Below, piece after piece: positions 42,365-51,484 of a stretch of 64,000 bases of DNA. The DNA is from Haematococcus lacustris (Eukaryota > Chlorophyta > Chlorophyceae > Chlamydomonadales > Haematococcaceae): the NCBI GenBank assembly GCA_030144725.1, contig JASKMD010000008.1, positions 16,046,782 to 16,110,781 of the forward strand, in the 5' to 3' direction. Under the pieces are notes generated by a model that was not told where the DNA came from, searched no databases, and was given only the letters and a program-made list of their open reading frames with translations. The translations under genes were made by a program, and so were the position numbers. Within the stretch, counting starts at the first letter, position 1. Every line of letters starts with the position of its first letter.

Positions 42365-44502
42365 GATAGATAGATAGGTGGCTTACACCGCTTAAGCCGT
42401 CAGCCGTTAGGCTGCTTGGCCGCCCTCCCCCTCTAGGGGTTCGGGACTTTCTGTAACGCACTTCAATCTAAGGTGTACAAACAAAGGTGCCCATGGGCTC
42501 AAAATGAAGTCATGCAAGATCTCATTATTGTTCTGAAAAGACATGGCTGCTCCCTGATGGATCTCGTGGCAGTGCACTCAAGGATAAAAAGCATGGCGTC
42601 ATCCACTGTGTCATGCTGTAGGCCATTGGCATGTAGGCCATTGACCGCTAACCTGAGCTATCGGGGGGCGAGTCCCTAGCCTCGACCCTCTCCCACGCCC
42701 TGAGCCCCACCGCCCTGAGCTTACCCGTAGGAGTCTCCCCAGACGCACCTAACCCCGCTTGATGCCTTGTGCGGTGATTCCCCAAAGGGGGAGAGAGCGG
42801 GCGGCTCTTGGTTGGGGAGCCTTGGGCCGAGTGGCCGCCACCCCCTGGGGGGAAGGGAGGGGGGGGGGGGCAGATGGTTGAGGACTGCTGCTGTTGCTGC
42901 TGCATTGGTTGGGTTGGGCAGGGTGGGGCGGCCTGGTGCCACAATCTTGGCTGTTGTCTGGCTGGGGCCCGCTGCTGCTGCTGCGGCTGCACTGCGCTGC
43001 ACCTGGTTAGGCGAGGCGGGGCGGCTGCCCGGCGCAGCTGTCTTCCCCGGAGCCTTGCCGGCTGGTTCCTGGTTAGGCCCCCCTGCTGCTGCTGCTGCCG
43101 CACTGCGCTGCACCTGGTTAGGCGAGGCGGGGCGGCTGCCCGGCACAGCTGTCTTCCCCGGAGCCTTACCGGCTGGTGCCCGGTTAGGGCCCCCTGCTGC
43201 TGCTGCTGCTGCATTGCGCTGCACCTGGTTAGGGGGGGCAGGGGGCGGGGGAGGGTTAGGATCTGCAGGCTGGTTGTCCTCTTCCATTGCTGCGGCAGCC
43301 GCTGTCGAACCCTGCTGCTGCTGTTGATGCTGCTGCTGCTGTTGTCGGGTGGCGAGGGACCTTGGTAGGAGAAAAGTTGCAGGCTGGTCCGCAGCCGCAA
43401 ACTCACAGGCTGCCTCAATGTTGCACTCATCCATGCTTTTCAGGTCTGGCTTGCTGAGGTTGGGTATGTGGACAAACAGAGGGTAGGTAATCTGCTTCCC
43501 CTTCCAAGTGGTGATGATGGCTGTACGTGACTTGTTGCACTCAAAGCGCATGCCATGTACAGGGGACCGCACACTGCTCTTATCCACAACTGCCTGCAGC
43601 TGCCGGCGAGCTGGCCACACGACCCGCTGTAGCGGACCTTTTCCCAGGTCTGCTGGGAGTGCGGCCTGCTGGGCAGCAGCCAGAACGCTGAGTGCTGAGG
43701 CATGGGAGCCGACACTGACCTTAGCGATAGTGGGGCTAGAGTGCATCACCCGGGCATCAGTGACGCCGACGCTGGTGCACAGGGCCTTGATGGCTGCCTC
43801 ACCAGGGCGGGGGGCAAAGAAGACCACCACCCCTCCATTGTTGCGCTGCTCTGTTTCTAGCTGGATGCTGAAGGCCATTGCTGCCAGCTGCACCCTGCAG
43901 CGTTGCTCCACTAAGGCCATCTCTGCACGCACCTCCCGCGTTTCTCCCTCTAGCTCAATGTGTCTCACACTCAGTTTGGCTACGTCGTATTGGACATTCT
44001 GCAACTCGCTCTTGACTGTCTCGATAGTTTGGTGGATAAAAGTTAGTTGCGGCATGACTGTCTGCTGCAGCGTCTGTGTCAATGTTTGCGCTAGTACCTC
44101 CTGGAGCCGGGCCTCACTTATTGGTGAGGCCCCTGCCGCAGTTGACTGCTGCTGCTGCTGCTGATGCTGCTGCTGTTGTTGCTGCTGCTGCTGATGTTGT
44201 TGTTGCTGCTGCTGCTGCCGCTGCTGCTGCAGTGGGAATGAGGCGAGGGCAGCGAAGGAGTTGCTGAGGGGGGTAGGTTTGGCCATGTCGGGCGCGGGAC
44301 AGGATAGCACAGGAATTTGCTGGCGGCGCCGCAAATGGCGCGTGTAGCTGGGGGTGGCGCTCTCGCCGGAATTGCTGGGAGGGGCTTGCGGCTTGCGGCT
44401 TACGGCTTGCGGCTTGCACGGCTTGCACGGCTTGCGGCTTGGCTTGCGGCTTGCGGATTAGTACAGCCTAGGACTAAGATAGATTTTGCTTGTTCCCACC
44501 CT
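42365..44502 (-). mobile_element. ORF1-only non-LTR retroelement (HAL1-like), 2.14 kb
   Basis: Flanked by a 15-bp target duplication CCCTCACCTTGTTAA (42350-42364 and 44503-44517). On the minus strand it ends with a short (CTAT)n tail (42365-42377), as in LINEs with simple-repeat tails. It encodes one ORF1-like protein, and no reverse transcriptase is seen. The 5' end carries repeated GCAAGCC units. The duplicated target includes the host splice donor AACAAG|GTGAGG. Confidence 0.8.
42721..44286 (-). CDS. LINE ORF1-like protein, about 521 aa
   Basis: A single open frame from MAKPTPLSN. Order: a Gln-rich leader; a coiled coil (residues about 45-130, for example LTFIHQTIETVKSELQNVQYD); a compact domain beginning GGVVVFFAPRPGEAAIKALC that alternates strand and helix like an RRM; a basic region (SRTAIITTWKGKQITY); and a C-terminal tail with three copies of a unit around SPNQVQRSAAAAAA and APGKTA. 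This is the coiled coil plus RRM-like layout of L1-type ORF1 RNA-binding proteins. No CCHC knuckle or endonuclease is present. The frame is intact, which suggests recent insertion. Confidence 0.7.
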   Translation of the reverse strand: MAKPTPLSNSFAALASFPLQQQRQQQQQQQHQQQQQQQQQHQQQQQQSTAAGASPISEARLQEVLAQTLTQTLQQTVMPQLTFIHQTIETVKSELQNVQYDVAKLSVRHIELEGETREVRAEMALVEQRCRVQLAAMAFSIQLETEQRNNGGVVVFFAPRPGEAAIKALCTSVGVTDARVMHSSPTIAKVSVGSHASALSVLAAAQQAALPADLGKGPLQRVVWPARRQLQAVVDKSSVRSPVHGMRFECNKSRTAIITTWKGKQITYPLFVHIPNLSKPDLKSMDECNIEAACEFAAADQPATFLLPRSLATRQQQQQHQQQQQGSTAAAAAMEEDNQPADPNPPPPPAPPNQVQRNAAAAAAGGPNRAPAGKAPGKTAVPGSRPASPNQVQRSAAAAAAGGPNQEPAGKAPGKTAAPGSRPASPNQVQRSAAAAAAAGPSQTTAKIVAPGRPTLPNPTNAAATAAVLNHLPPPPSLPPRGWRPLGPRLPNQEPPALSPFGESPHKASSGVRCVWGDSYG

Positions 44503-45461
44503 CCCTCACCTTGTTAAAGAACTGCTCCAACGCCCGGTCCTGGGCTCCGTACAGCCTCAGCCGCTGCCGTGCCCACTTGGGGTCCAGGTACACCTCCCAC
44601 ACCGCATCCCAGGTGGCCAGGGTGACGGTGATGTGCTTGAGGTTGGCCTCCAGGGAGGTGCCGGCTGAGCTTGCTGCTGCCAGGTGCTGGAGGTGGGGCC
44701 TGATCGGTGCTAGCCACCGCTCTGTGTCACGGCGGGCATTGTTCAGGCCGCTGGCATGCTTCACCTCGCCCTTGGTCAGCTTCCACCGGCGCAGCTGGTC
44801 TGCCTTGTGCTGGCCTGTTGCTGGATCCCACACCCCAGAGGCTGCGCTGACTGCCTGGGTGACGCCGGGGTCGATGCCCACCCCAATCTGTGTGTCTGGG
44901 TCAAACACAAACTCACGCACCTCAGCTATGCCCCTGCCTATGTGGGGGAGTCCCACTGCATGGGCCGCTGCGGCTGCTGCACTTGGGCGGCTGCTGGTGC
45001 TGCTGCTGCTGGCAGCTGGAGGTGGTGGGGCTGGAGGAGGGGGAAGGGGGCGCGTGTAGTGCACGCACACGCTGACACCATCGGCATGGCATTTTGACAG
45101 GCCATTTTGACAGGCCAAGACAAAAGGCGGGGTCAACACAAACAGTGCGGGGGCACATAAGGCGGGAGCAGACCCACACCTGACGTTGACGCGTGGCCCA
45201 GCCATCCCGACGATCCTGTCGTTGCTTGCCTTGGGCGGAACGAGACGCTGCGATGGAACCAACAGGAGCGACGGGTTATCGCACAGCGCGTAACTCACGT
45301 CTAGGGCTCACGTCACGGCTGGGGACACGAACCTTTACGTTTCTTGTCGCTACCCTTCCGCTTCTTCTTAGCCATCACGCGATGCGCAGTGCGACGGGCG
45401 GTGGCCTCTTTGAGCAACTTGGGTTTCCCGTGAAAAATACACGCTCATGTGAAATCACACA

Positions 45462-45776
45462 ATGCCTGAACTTGCCGCGCATTGGGAAGAGGGCAATGAC
45501 AGCCTGATACAGCGCCTCAGGGAAGACATGCAGCCTGGAGCCGGCTTGGGTGCATGGACTGGGTTTGGGTGCAGGACAACATTGGGATTGGGTGCAGGAC
45601 AACAGGGGACAGCTAGTACACAACCTCCACAACCTGGTGTAGCCTGGTGTAACCTGTTAGTGCGTAACCTCAGACTCTATTTGCGGATGGAGTACCAGCA
45701 GCGCTGCAAGCTGGTGAATAACTGGCTGCCCAAGGGCAGGCAGTGGCTGCACCGGGGTTGGGAGTTTAAGGAGTAG
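45462..45776 (+). CDS. Hypothetical ORF starting in the Fanzor 5' flank, 104 aa
   Basis: Begins MPELAAHWEEGNDSLIQ. The same start is present beside copy B (28184), where the frame soon diverges. The C-terminal part (LRLYLRMEYQQRCKLV, NNWLPKGRQWLHRGW) has a helical, Trp-rich look but no recognised family. The shared start probably marks the left end of the element rather than a gene, so the call is weak. Confidence 0.3.
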   Translation: MPELAAHWEEGNDSLIQRLREDMQPGAGLGAWTGFGCRTTLGLGAGQQGTASTQPPQPGVAWCNLLVRNLRLYLRMEYQQRCKLVNNWLPKGRQWLHRGWEFKE

Positions 45777-46610
45777 CTGAGTGAGGTTACCCAGTTATAC
45801 ATGTTGTTTATTGCTGAATGATTCTTGCTGAATGAATTTTGATTGTTTGTGTTGTGCATGTTAAGAGTGTAGCCACGGTGAAAAGCAACGCCCTGCAACT
45901 GTCACCACTGTCACTACGCCCTATGTCTCACGCTCCCATGCTTCCCATGTCACTGTGTCCACACCCTCACTCCTGTCATGGCGACTTGCTCTCACATCAC
46001 GCTTATCATGCTCTCCCATGACATTGTGACCAATGCCGTCCTGGCAGAGCCGTATGCTGCTGTGGGTCAACATGCCCAAACCCTACCAAGCCGCGAAAGG
46101 CTTCAACCTCACACCCAGGCTCTCATGCTGAGGCAGGCCTGTTGTCTCTCACAGCTGCCACTGCGGCCCTCATGAGACCGAGCAAGCCAGGACAGCTACC
46201 TACCAGGAACCATGGCTATAGTCATGTTCCCATCACCTTTGGCTGGCTGGTATCCTGCATTGGCTGGCAGGCGTCAGTGACCTGCTTGCGTGCCGAGCAG
46301 CCATACCAGGCTGGCGGTGTAACCAATGACAACAACGTGGCTCAGCTGTGGGTCCATGCACAACCCCAGCTGCACAATTACGACAAGAGGCATCCCATTG
46401 CCTGGCTGATGTATCGGCACAATAGGCCAGCTGGTCCAGGGTAGCTGTGCCTCCTCGCCTCCCTGCCTTCTCCCCTCCCTCCCCTTCACCCTCCCTCTCC
46501 CCTTCCCTCCCCCAGGCTCCTGCTGCTGCTGGCACAGCCTTGGTGGCAGGGTCTTCCTACCCCTTGCTCCCCTCCCCTCTGACTTTCCCTTGCTGCCACT
46601 CCCCCGGTGA
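45777..46610. other. Intergenic, no gene seen
   Basis: Contains a C/T-rich low-complexity run (46440-46600) and an open frame (46142-46444) without recognisable features. It is probably the 3' flank of the phosphatase gene. Confidence 0.35.
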
Positions 46611-49600
46611 CTAGAAGTCCACGGAGCCTGTCTCTTCGTCATCGTAGCTGGAAGCTGAGGAGCTCTGGTGCGGCCCCAGCACCCGCACCTGCTGCTGCCC
46701 ATCCGGCTGCTGCGTGATCTCCAGCACCTGATGCAACAACACGACACACACCAACACTAGCTGCTCGGGCGCAATGGTGACACACAACTGCCAAATGCTC
46801 ACAGCTTGACAAGATGGCATTCAAATACGCGGGTCACACATTTCTGTTCCCACACCTTTTACCTCTGTTCATTGGCGGACCAACTTATTCACTCTCCTAA
46901 GATAACTCTGCGTGCAGCTGGCCCAGGCCCCCCTCATACATGCCTTTGGACCCCACAAATGTACACAGCACCGTGCATGTCATGACAAGCACATGTTGTG
47001 TGCGGGTCAGGGTGTATGTGCACCAGCGTTTTTCTTTTGCGCTACATACAGCGTTCGCTATGAAATGCCATGTTTTAGAGGTCATAATGCGCTATGAAAG
47101 AATGGCTTTCAACCTTTATAAGTAAGGTCGAGTTATGAATTGAAGGGTATGAACCTATGCCATGTTACTTTGAGCTCTAAGTCACGCATCAGGGCAACAC
47201 GGCAAGAAAAACCCACTGACGTGCGCACCTGCACCGGGCGGTTGAGCACGCCATAGGACATGCCCACGTCTATGCGCCACACCGCCCCCTCACACTCGCA
47301 GTTTGCACCGCTGAGCTGTGGGGTGTGGCCAACCACCAGCCGGCTGGCGCCCAGCCGCTGCAGCGCCTGCTTCAGGGAGCTGCAAGCATGGAAGCGCTCG
47401 TAGGGCGTGGGGAAGCGCTCCTTGGACAGCGACCGGTTCCACATCACGCTGCTAGCGTCCCTGGGCAGCAGGCAGGCAGCAGGCAGGGGAGAGGGTCAGG
47501 CAGTGGGCAAACAGGCAGCAGGCAGGCAGCAGGCAGGGCAGAGGGTCAAGCAGTGGCCAAGCAATGGGCAGGCAGGCAGCAGGCAGGGAAGTGGATGAAG
47601 CAGTGTGCAGCAGGCAGCAGGTGGGTTAGCAGGCAGGGTTGCAAGGCTGGGGAGCAGGCAAGCGCCTAGGGTGGTCATAGGCTGTGGCTCAATCACGGCA
47701 TAGCACTGAGGTGCAGGTTACAGCCTAGCAGGGTTGTGCGGCAAGGGGCATGCCACCGTGCTTTGCTCCTCTCCTGCCCTCCACCCTCTTCGCCCTGTAG
47801 CAACAGCCGCGTCTGCCGGGCACGTCAGGGCCCCTTGGGTAGTGAGTGCCTGGCTCTAACCCGCATGGCACACCTTATCATGGCTTGGCTCTCACCCCAT
47901 GGCAATGAAGGGCGGAGCTGCTTTGCCTGTTTCTGACGTCTTGTCTGCACGCATCCAGGCTGCCACCTGGTTGTTCAGGTTCTCCAGCCCATACTTCACT
48001 GTGGGAAGCAGCAGGCAGGGCAGGGAAAAGGAGGGCAGCAGCCCCAGAGGATGTCCAGCAGGGAAGCCCAGGGGAGGAGGGAGGCAGGCTAAGGACAGCA
48101 GCTGCCACGCCACACCAGCATTGAGGACTGGGAGCAGGGCTAGAGGCACAGGCACATGCACAGGTAGCACAGGGGCAAGGAACTCAGCCAGTCTGGTTGA
48201 GGGCATGGTGTGTGCCAGCTGGCATGGAGGGCAATGGCCGGTAGGAAGATCAGCACACAGCATGGTGAGCTAGGTGGCACGAGCGCCAGGTGAATAGGTG
48301 GGGAGCTGAAGCTGGGTGACGTGGCCCCCGTGTGAAGCCAGGATGAGAGCTGTGCCGTTCCGCTTACAACTGATGGCTGCGCAGGCAGTGATGTACCGCT
48401 GCTCTAAACAGGTGAAGCTAACTGCAGTTGGCTGTGGCTGCGATGGCGGGCCTCTGTCACACCAGCTTTGACCACACAGCTCCGCCCATTGCCTTGCCTC
48501 GCAGCTCTAATCCTCATCTGCTGACATGCCTCAGCTTGGTGGGTATGACTCTCTCTTCCTAGCTGCTGTCCTGCTTATAGGACTCCCTCCCTGGCCTGCC
48601 CATGGCCATGCGCCTCCTGCATGCCGCTCCTCACCATGCGATGGCAGCAGGCCACCATGTGCAAAGACGGTGTCGTTCACCACCAGCACTGTGGGGTTCT
48701 TGCTCAGCTCCATGGCCATGGGACCACCAGGCTTGTACACAGCGAAGCGCACACGAGCCAGCAGCTCCCAATCCCGCAAGTCATGCTCAGTCAAACCCGC
48801 AAACAGCGCCGATTCGACAAAGGCACCGGGCGTGACATACCTGGTCAGGTCAGGTCAGGTCAGGTCAGCACATATTAAGTCAGGCATGCAAAAGGACACA
48901 GATGCAGCCCAACTGACTCTGCCTTGTGATGCCTGCACTGGTCAGCAGCAGGCTGCATTGCTGGCGCCAGCTGTCAGCAGCAATTGCAGGCGTCGCACCT
49001 GAAGTCACCGCAAATGTTGAGACTTTCGTGGTTGCCGTTCAGCATGTACACTGCCCCACCATGCTCTCGCGCTTGCTGGTCTAAGCCTCTCAATAACTTT
49101 ACAATAGCTACAAGGGCATCAGACAGCAGCAGGGTTTTTTGGCTGTAGGGATATATACATCGAACAAGGCTGGAGCTGAAGGGTGCGTACCAATCTCATT
49201 GTCTCCTCGGTCTAACACATCACCCAGCTGCACGACAACTGTGTCGCCTCCCCTGCAGCAGGGAGAAGCGTGTGAGGTCAATCACATAGTCAACATGATG
49301 GCAACGATCCAGCCATTTCACTTCTTAAGGTTCACCCCTGCACTGTTGGTTGCTTTACTCACCGCCAGACAACCTCGTCATTATCCAGGATTTTTATGAC
49401 GCCGGCCACCCGGAACGACTCAATAGCCTTGTTCCAATCACCGTGCAGGTCGCCAACTGCGGAGATAGTTCAGCATGCAGGGGGCTGAGGATTTGTGGGG
49501 ACCGCAATCCACGCAGGCCATGTGTCTTACTCGCTACTATGCGCCCTGTAGCTGTGACAAATGTAGGTGGGTTGGGAGCGGAGCTGCCGGAGGTCGACGG

Positions 49601-49930
49601 GCCGGCCACAACCTCGCTTTGCACCGCTGATTGAGGCTGTGCAATCTCTTCAACACAGGCCGCGCTGGCATGCGCTGGGTTCACTGCCGTGGAGAACACC
49701 CCAAGCTGCGCTAGTAGAGCCCGCCGAGTGTGCCGCTGCCTGGGCGCAGCCTGAGGGATAGTGTGGAGGCTGCATCCTACGGACAGGCTAGTTGGAGAGA
49801 TAGGACTGCGGTGGTTCAGGGTCGGGGCATGCCCCAAATGCAGTGCCTGCATCAGGCTACGGATGGATTGCACTCGCCAAAGCGCATCACCAACAACGCA
49901 TTTCGTGTGCAGAACGATGCGTGAAAACAT
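46611..49930 (-). CDS. SLP: Shewanella-like (SLP) metallophosphatase, probable plastid protein, 440 aa
   Basis: A PPP-type serine/threonine phosphatase of the bacterial-like SLP group known in plants and algae. Eight exons assemble in phase: 49930-49531, 49456-49363, 49252-49191, 49107-48999, 48840-48635, 47998-47896, 47460-47229, 46727-46611. Metal and catalytic motifs: GDLHGD (135-140), GDVLDRGDNE (175-184), NGNHE (209-213), FAHGG (281-285) and VVGHTP (367-372). The first 100 or so residues are rich in Ser, Thr, Arg and Ala with few acidic residues, as in chloroplast transit peptides. The SLP-typical pieces YKPGGPMAMELSKNPTVLVV and RIDVGMSYGV are present. The last exon ends in an acidic SSSASSYDDEETGSVDF tail. 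The coding region is intact. The substrate is unknown. Confidence 0.93.
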
Positions 49931-50720
49931 GTTAGCGAGTCATGGTGCAGTTCCGGAGCATGGTGAGTCTTGCAGGGCGGAAACGCACTAGTTAGCTGGC
50001 CTATAGTGTGCACCATCTCAGAAGCATCATGCCTTGGTACTAGCCAACTCAGGCGTCCCCAACTAGCTGTAGGACCACCCCCCTGTGATAGGAAGCCCGT
50101 ATCTCCGCACCCACTTTGTCAAAAATATATATAAACAGTGCTGTGAACAGAGTAGAATCATAGCTACGAAGTGGCAGACGCAGCAAAAACTATCTCGCTC
50201 TCCTGCGGTGCTCAGTGCCTGCCCAAAGATCGGCGTTTGAATTCATGCGATATCGCCATATGCGAGGCGCGCCGCACTAGCACGCTCCGCCACACTGTTG
50301 TGAGTGGCACCTGCAACGCGCAGCAGCAGTCGGTACATGTTTTGCTTCTGGCATGTGGACGCGACGACGGCAGTCGTGACGACTGGATACCACTATTAGC
50401 TTTTGGAGCTGCTGCTGGCGCCTTCCAAGATGCCTATGACCGAGGGCAGGCCCCTGAGGCGCAGATTATTGCACACAGTGTTGTGAATCTTCAGATTTTC
50501 AGATTTTTATGAAAATGAAAGTGTTTCATTGAAAAAGTGAAAGACTTTCACGCCAGTGAAACCGAGCGTTTGCAGCTGGTTTTCCATCCTCCCTTAATGC
50601 ACGCGGCTTGCTTGTAGGCCTGCACTTCAAGAAATGCACAAATACTCTCTACTCTCAATGTCGCCCCCTGGCCCTAGCAAGTCATTGGAAGACGCAAACC
50701 CATGAGTCCCAGCCGGCAGC
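49931..50720. other. Divergent intergenic region with TATA-like box; 5' part of coiled-coil gene unresolved
   Basis: Promoter space for the phosphatase (-) and probably for the gene on +. A + frame open from 50171 to 50512 includes GRDDGSRDDWIPLLAFGAAAG but lacks an early ATG and shows no family match. It could be a 5' exon of the following gene. Confidence 0.35.
50123..50135 (+). promoter_or_regulatory. TATA-like box
   Basis: AAATATATATAAA in otherwise GC-rich DNA, about 200 bp upstream of the phosphatase start (which lies on the other strand) and upstream of the + strand coiled-coil frame. Direction is assumed from the downstream open frame. Confidence 0.3.
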
Positions 50721-51391
50721 GTGCTCATCTTGCAGCACTTGCCACCAAGGGTTGCTCATTTGCACAGTCCTAATGGCCTACAAGCTACAGCAAGGAGGGC
50801 TGAGGCTATTGCCCAAGAGGTGCAGGCCGAGAATGAGATGCTGATGATTGAGGCTGAATTGCATCAAGCCATTGAGGAGGTCCTTGCTGCCAAAATGCAC
50901 GACCTTGAGGAGAAGCACCAACACCTACAGGCAGCACACAGGCTGCTGAGATTGGATAACGAGTCTCTTGAGGCAATCATCGAGCAGTGCAACCTGGCTA
51001 TTACAATTGCAAGGCGTGATGTGCACCGCCTAGAGGCCCAGCTGTGCGCCGCCCTTTACTAACCCGCCAGCAGAGGCAGCAACTGCAGATCTTAGAGCAA
51101 ACACGTGTATCCATTGAGGTCCTGCGGCGGTGGGCTGACAGCAACTGCAGCCGGCTTGACACGCATGGCCGACCCGTTGGTGGCACAACAGTGCAGCCCA
51201 CACCGGGGACGAGCCCACCTGAGCCCTCTGACTTCTTCATCCCCACGCAAGAGGCCCCATCTGGAAAGCCAGCAGCAAGGACAGCAGCATACACAGCTCA
51301 GCACTACCTCGGCACAGCCAAGTTGATGTTGGAGACACAAGTCAGCCGTCGCCGGCTTCCCACATGCCGGCGGCTGTTCATGATCGAGTAA
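50721..51391 (+). CDS. Coiled-coil protein, function unknown, apparent frameshift
   Basis: Residues from [20 protein letters not shown] to [11 protein letters not shown] form a continuous coiled coil that hits a stop at 51060. A second frame, overlapping by 18 bases, continues [20 protein letters not shown] and reads on to [10 protein letters not shown] and a stop at 51391. One extra T in the TTT at 51056-51058 would fuse both into one protein, so the break is either a sequencing error or a recent mutation. There is no ATG at the 5' end, so an upstream exon is likely. No family is recognised. Confidence 0.5.
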
Positions 51392-51484
51392 TGTGTGGTG
51401 GCAAACACTCACCGGCCTGGCCAGCACACAACTGTGGGTCGGCAGCTGCGTGTGGTATGCAAGTACCTGCGGCAACGAACCCTT

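Larger units (their letters stand above)
41429..45375 (-). pseudogene. Fanzor/TnpB-like RNA-guided nuclease gene, copy C (most complete copy)
   Basis: Exon 1 (45375-45333, MAKKKRKGSDKKRK) and exon 2 (45247-45180) match copy B. An internal deletion then joins intron 2, at a TGGCCTGTCAAAATG repeat near 45092, to the nuclease exon. That exon ends at 44510 and holds VGIDPGVTQAVSA (RuvC-I), KLTKGEVKHASGLNNARRDTE and LATWDAVWEVYL. The last exon (42211-41429) holds VVFFGAATIGTRGGW, VLVDEHRTSRVSS, QPCE, VRGLVWCP and WLDRDCNAALNMQRIGES (RuvC-III). It ends in a Lys-rich linker and Gln-rich tail. The DE-RTS and RDxNAAxNM blocks are hallmarks of TnpB/Fanzor. The exon encoding the acidic N-terminal domain of copies A and B is missing, and a retroelement sits in the intron between the two RuvC exons. 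Expression of a shortened protein is possible; I call it a probable pseudogene. Confidence 0.75.

Noticed and set aside
41589..42377. Plus-strand ORF of 262 residues opposite Fanzor copy C
   Set aside because: It is antisense to the RuvC-III exon; its Leu/Ala/Gly-rich composition is typical of a shadow frame.
42767..43368. Plus-strand Cys/Gly-rich ORFs of 186 residues
   Set aside because: Antisense of the ORF1-like protein, generated by its Gln and Ala codon runs.
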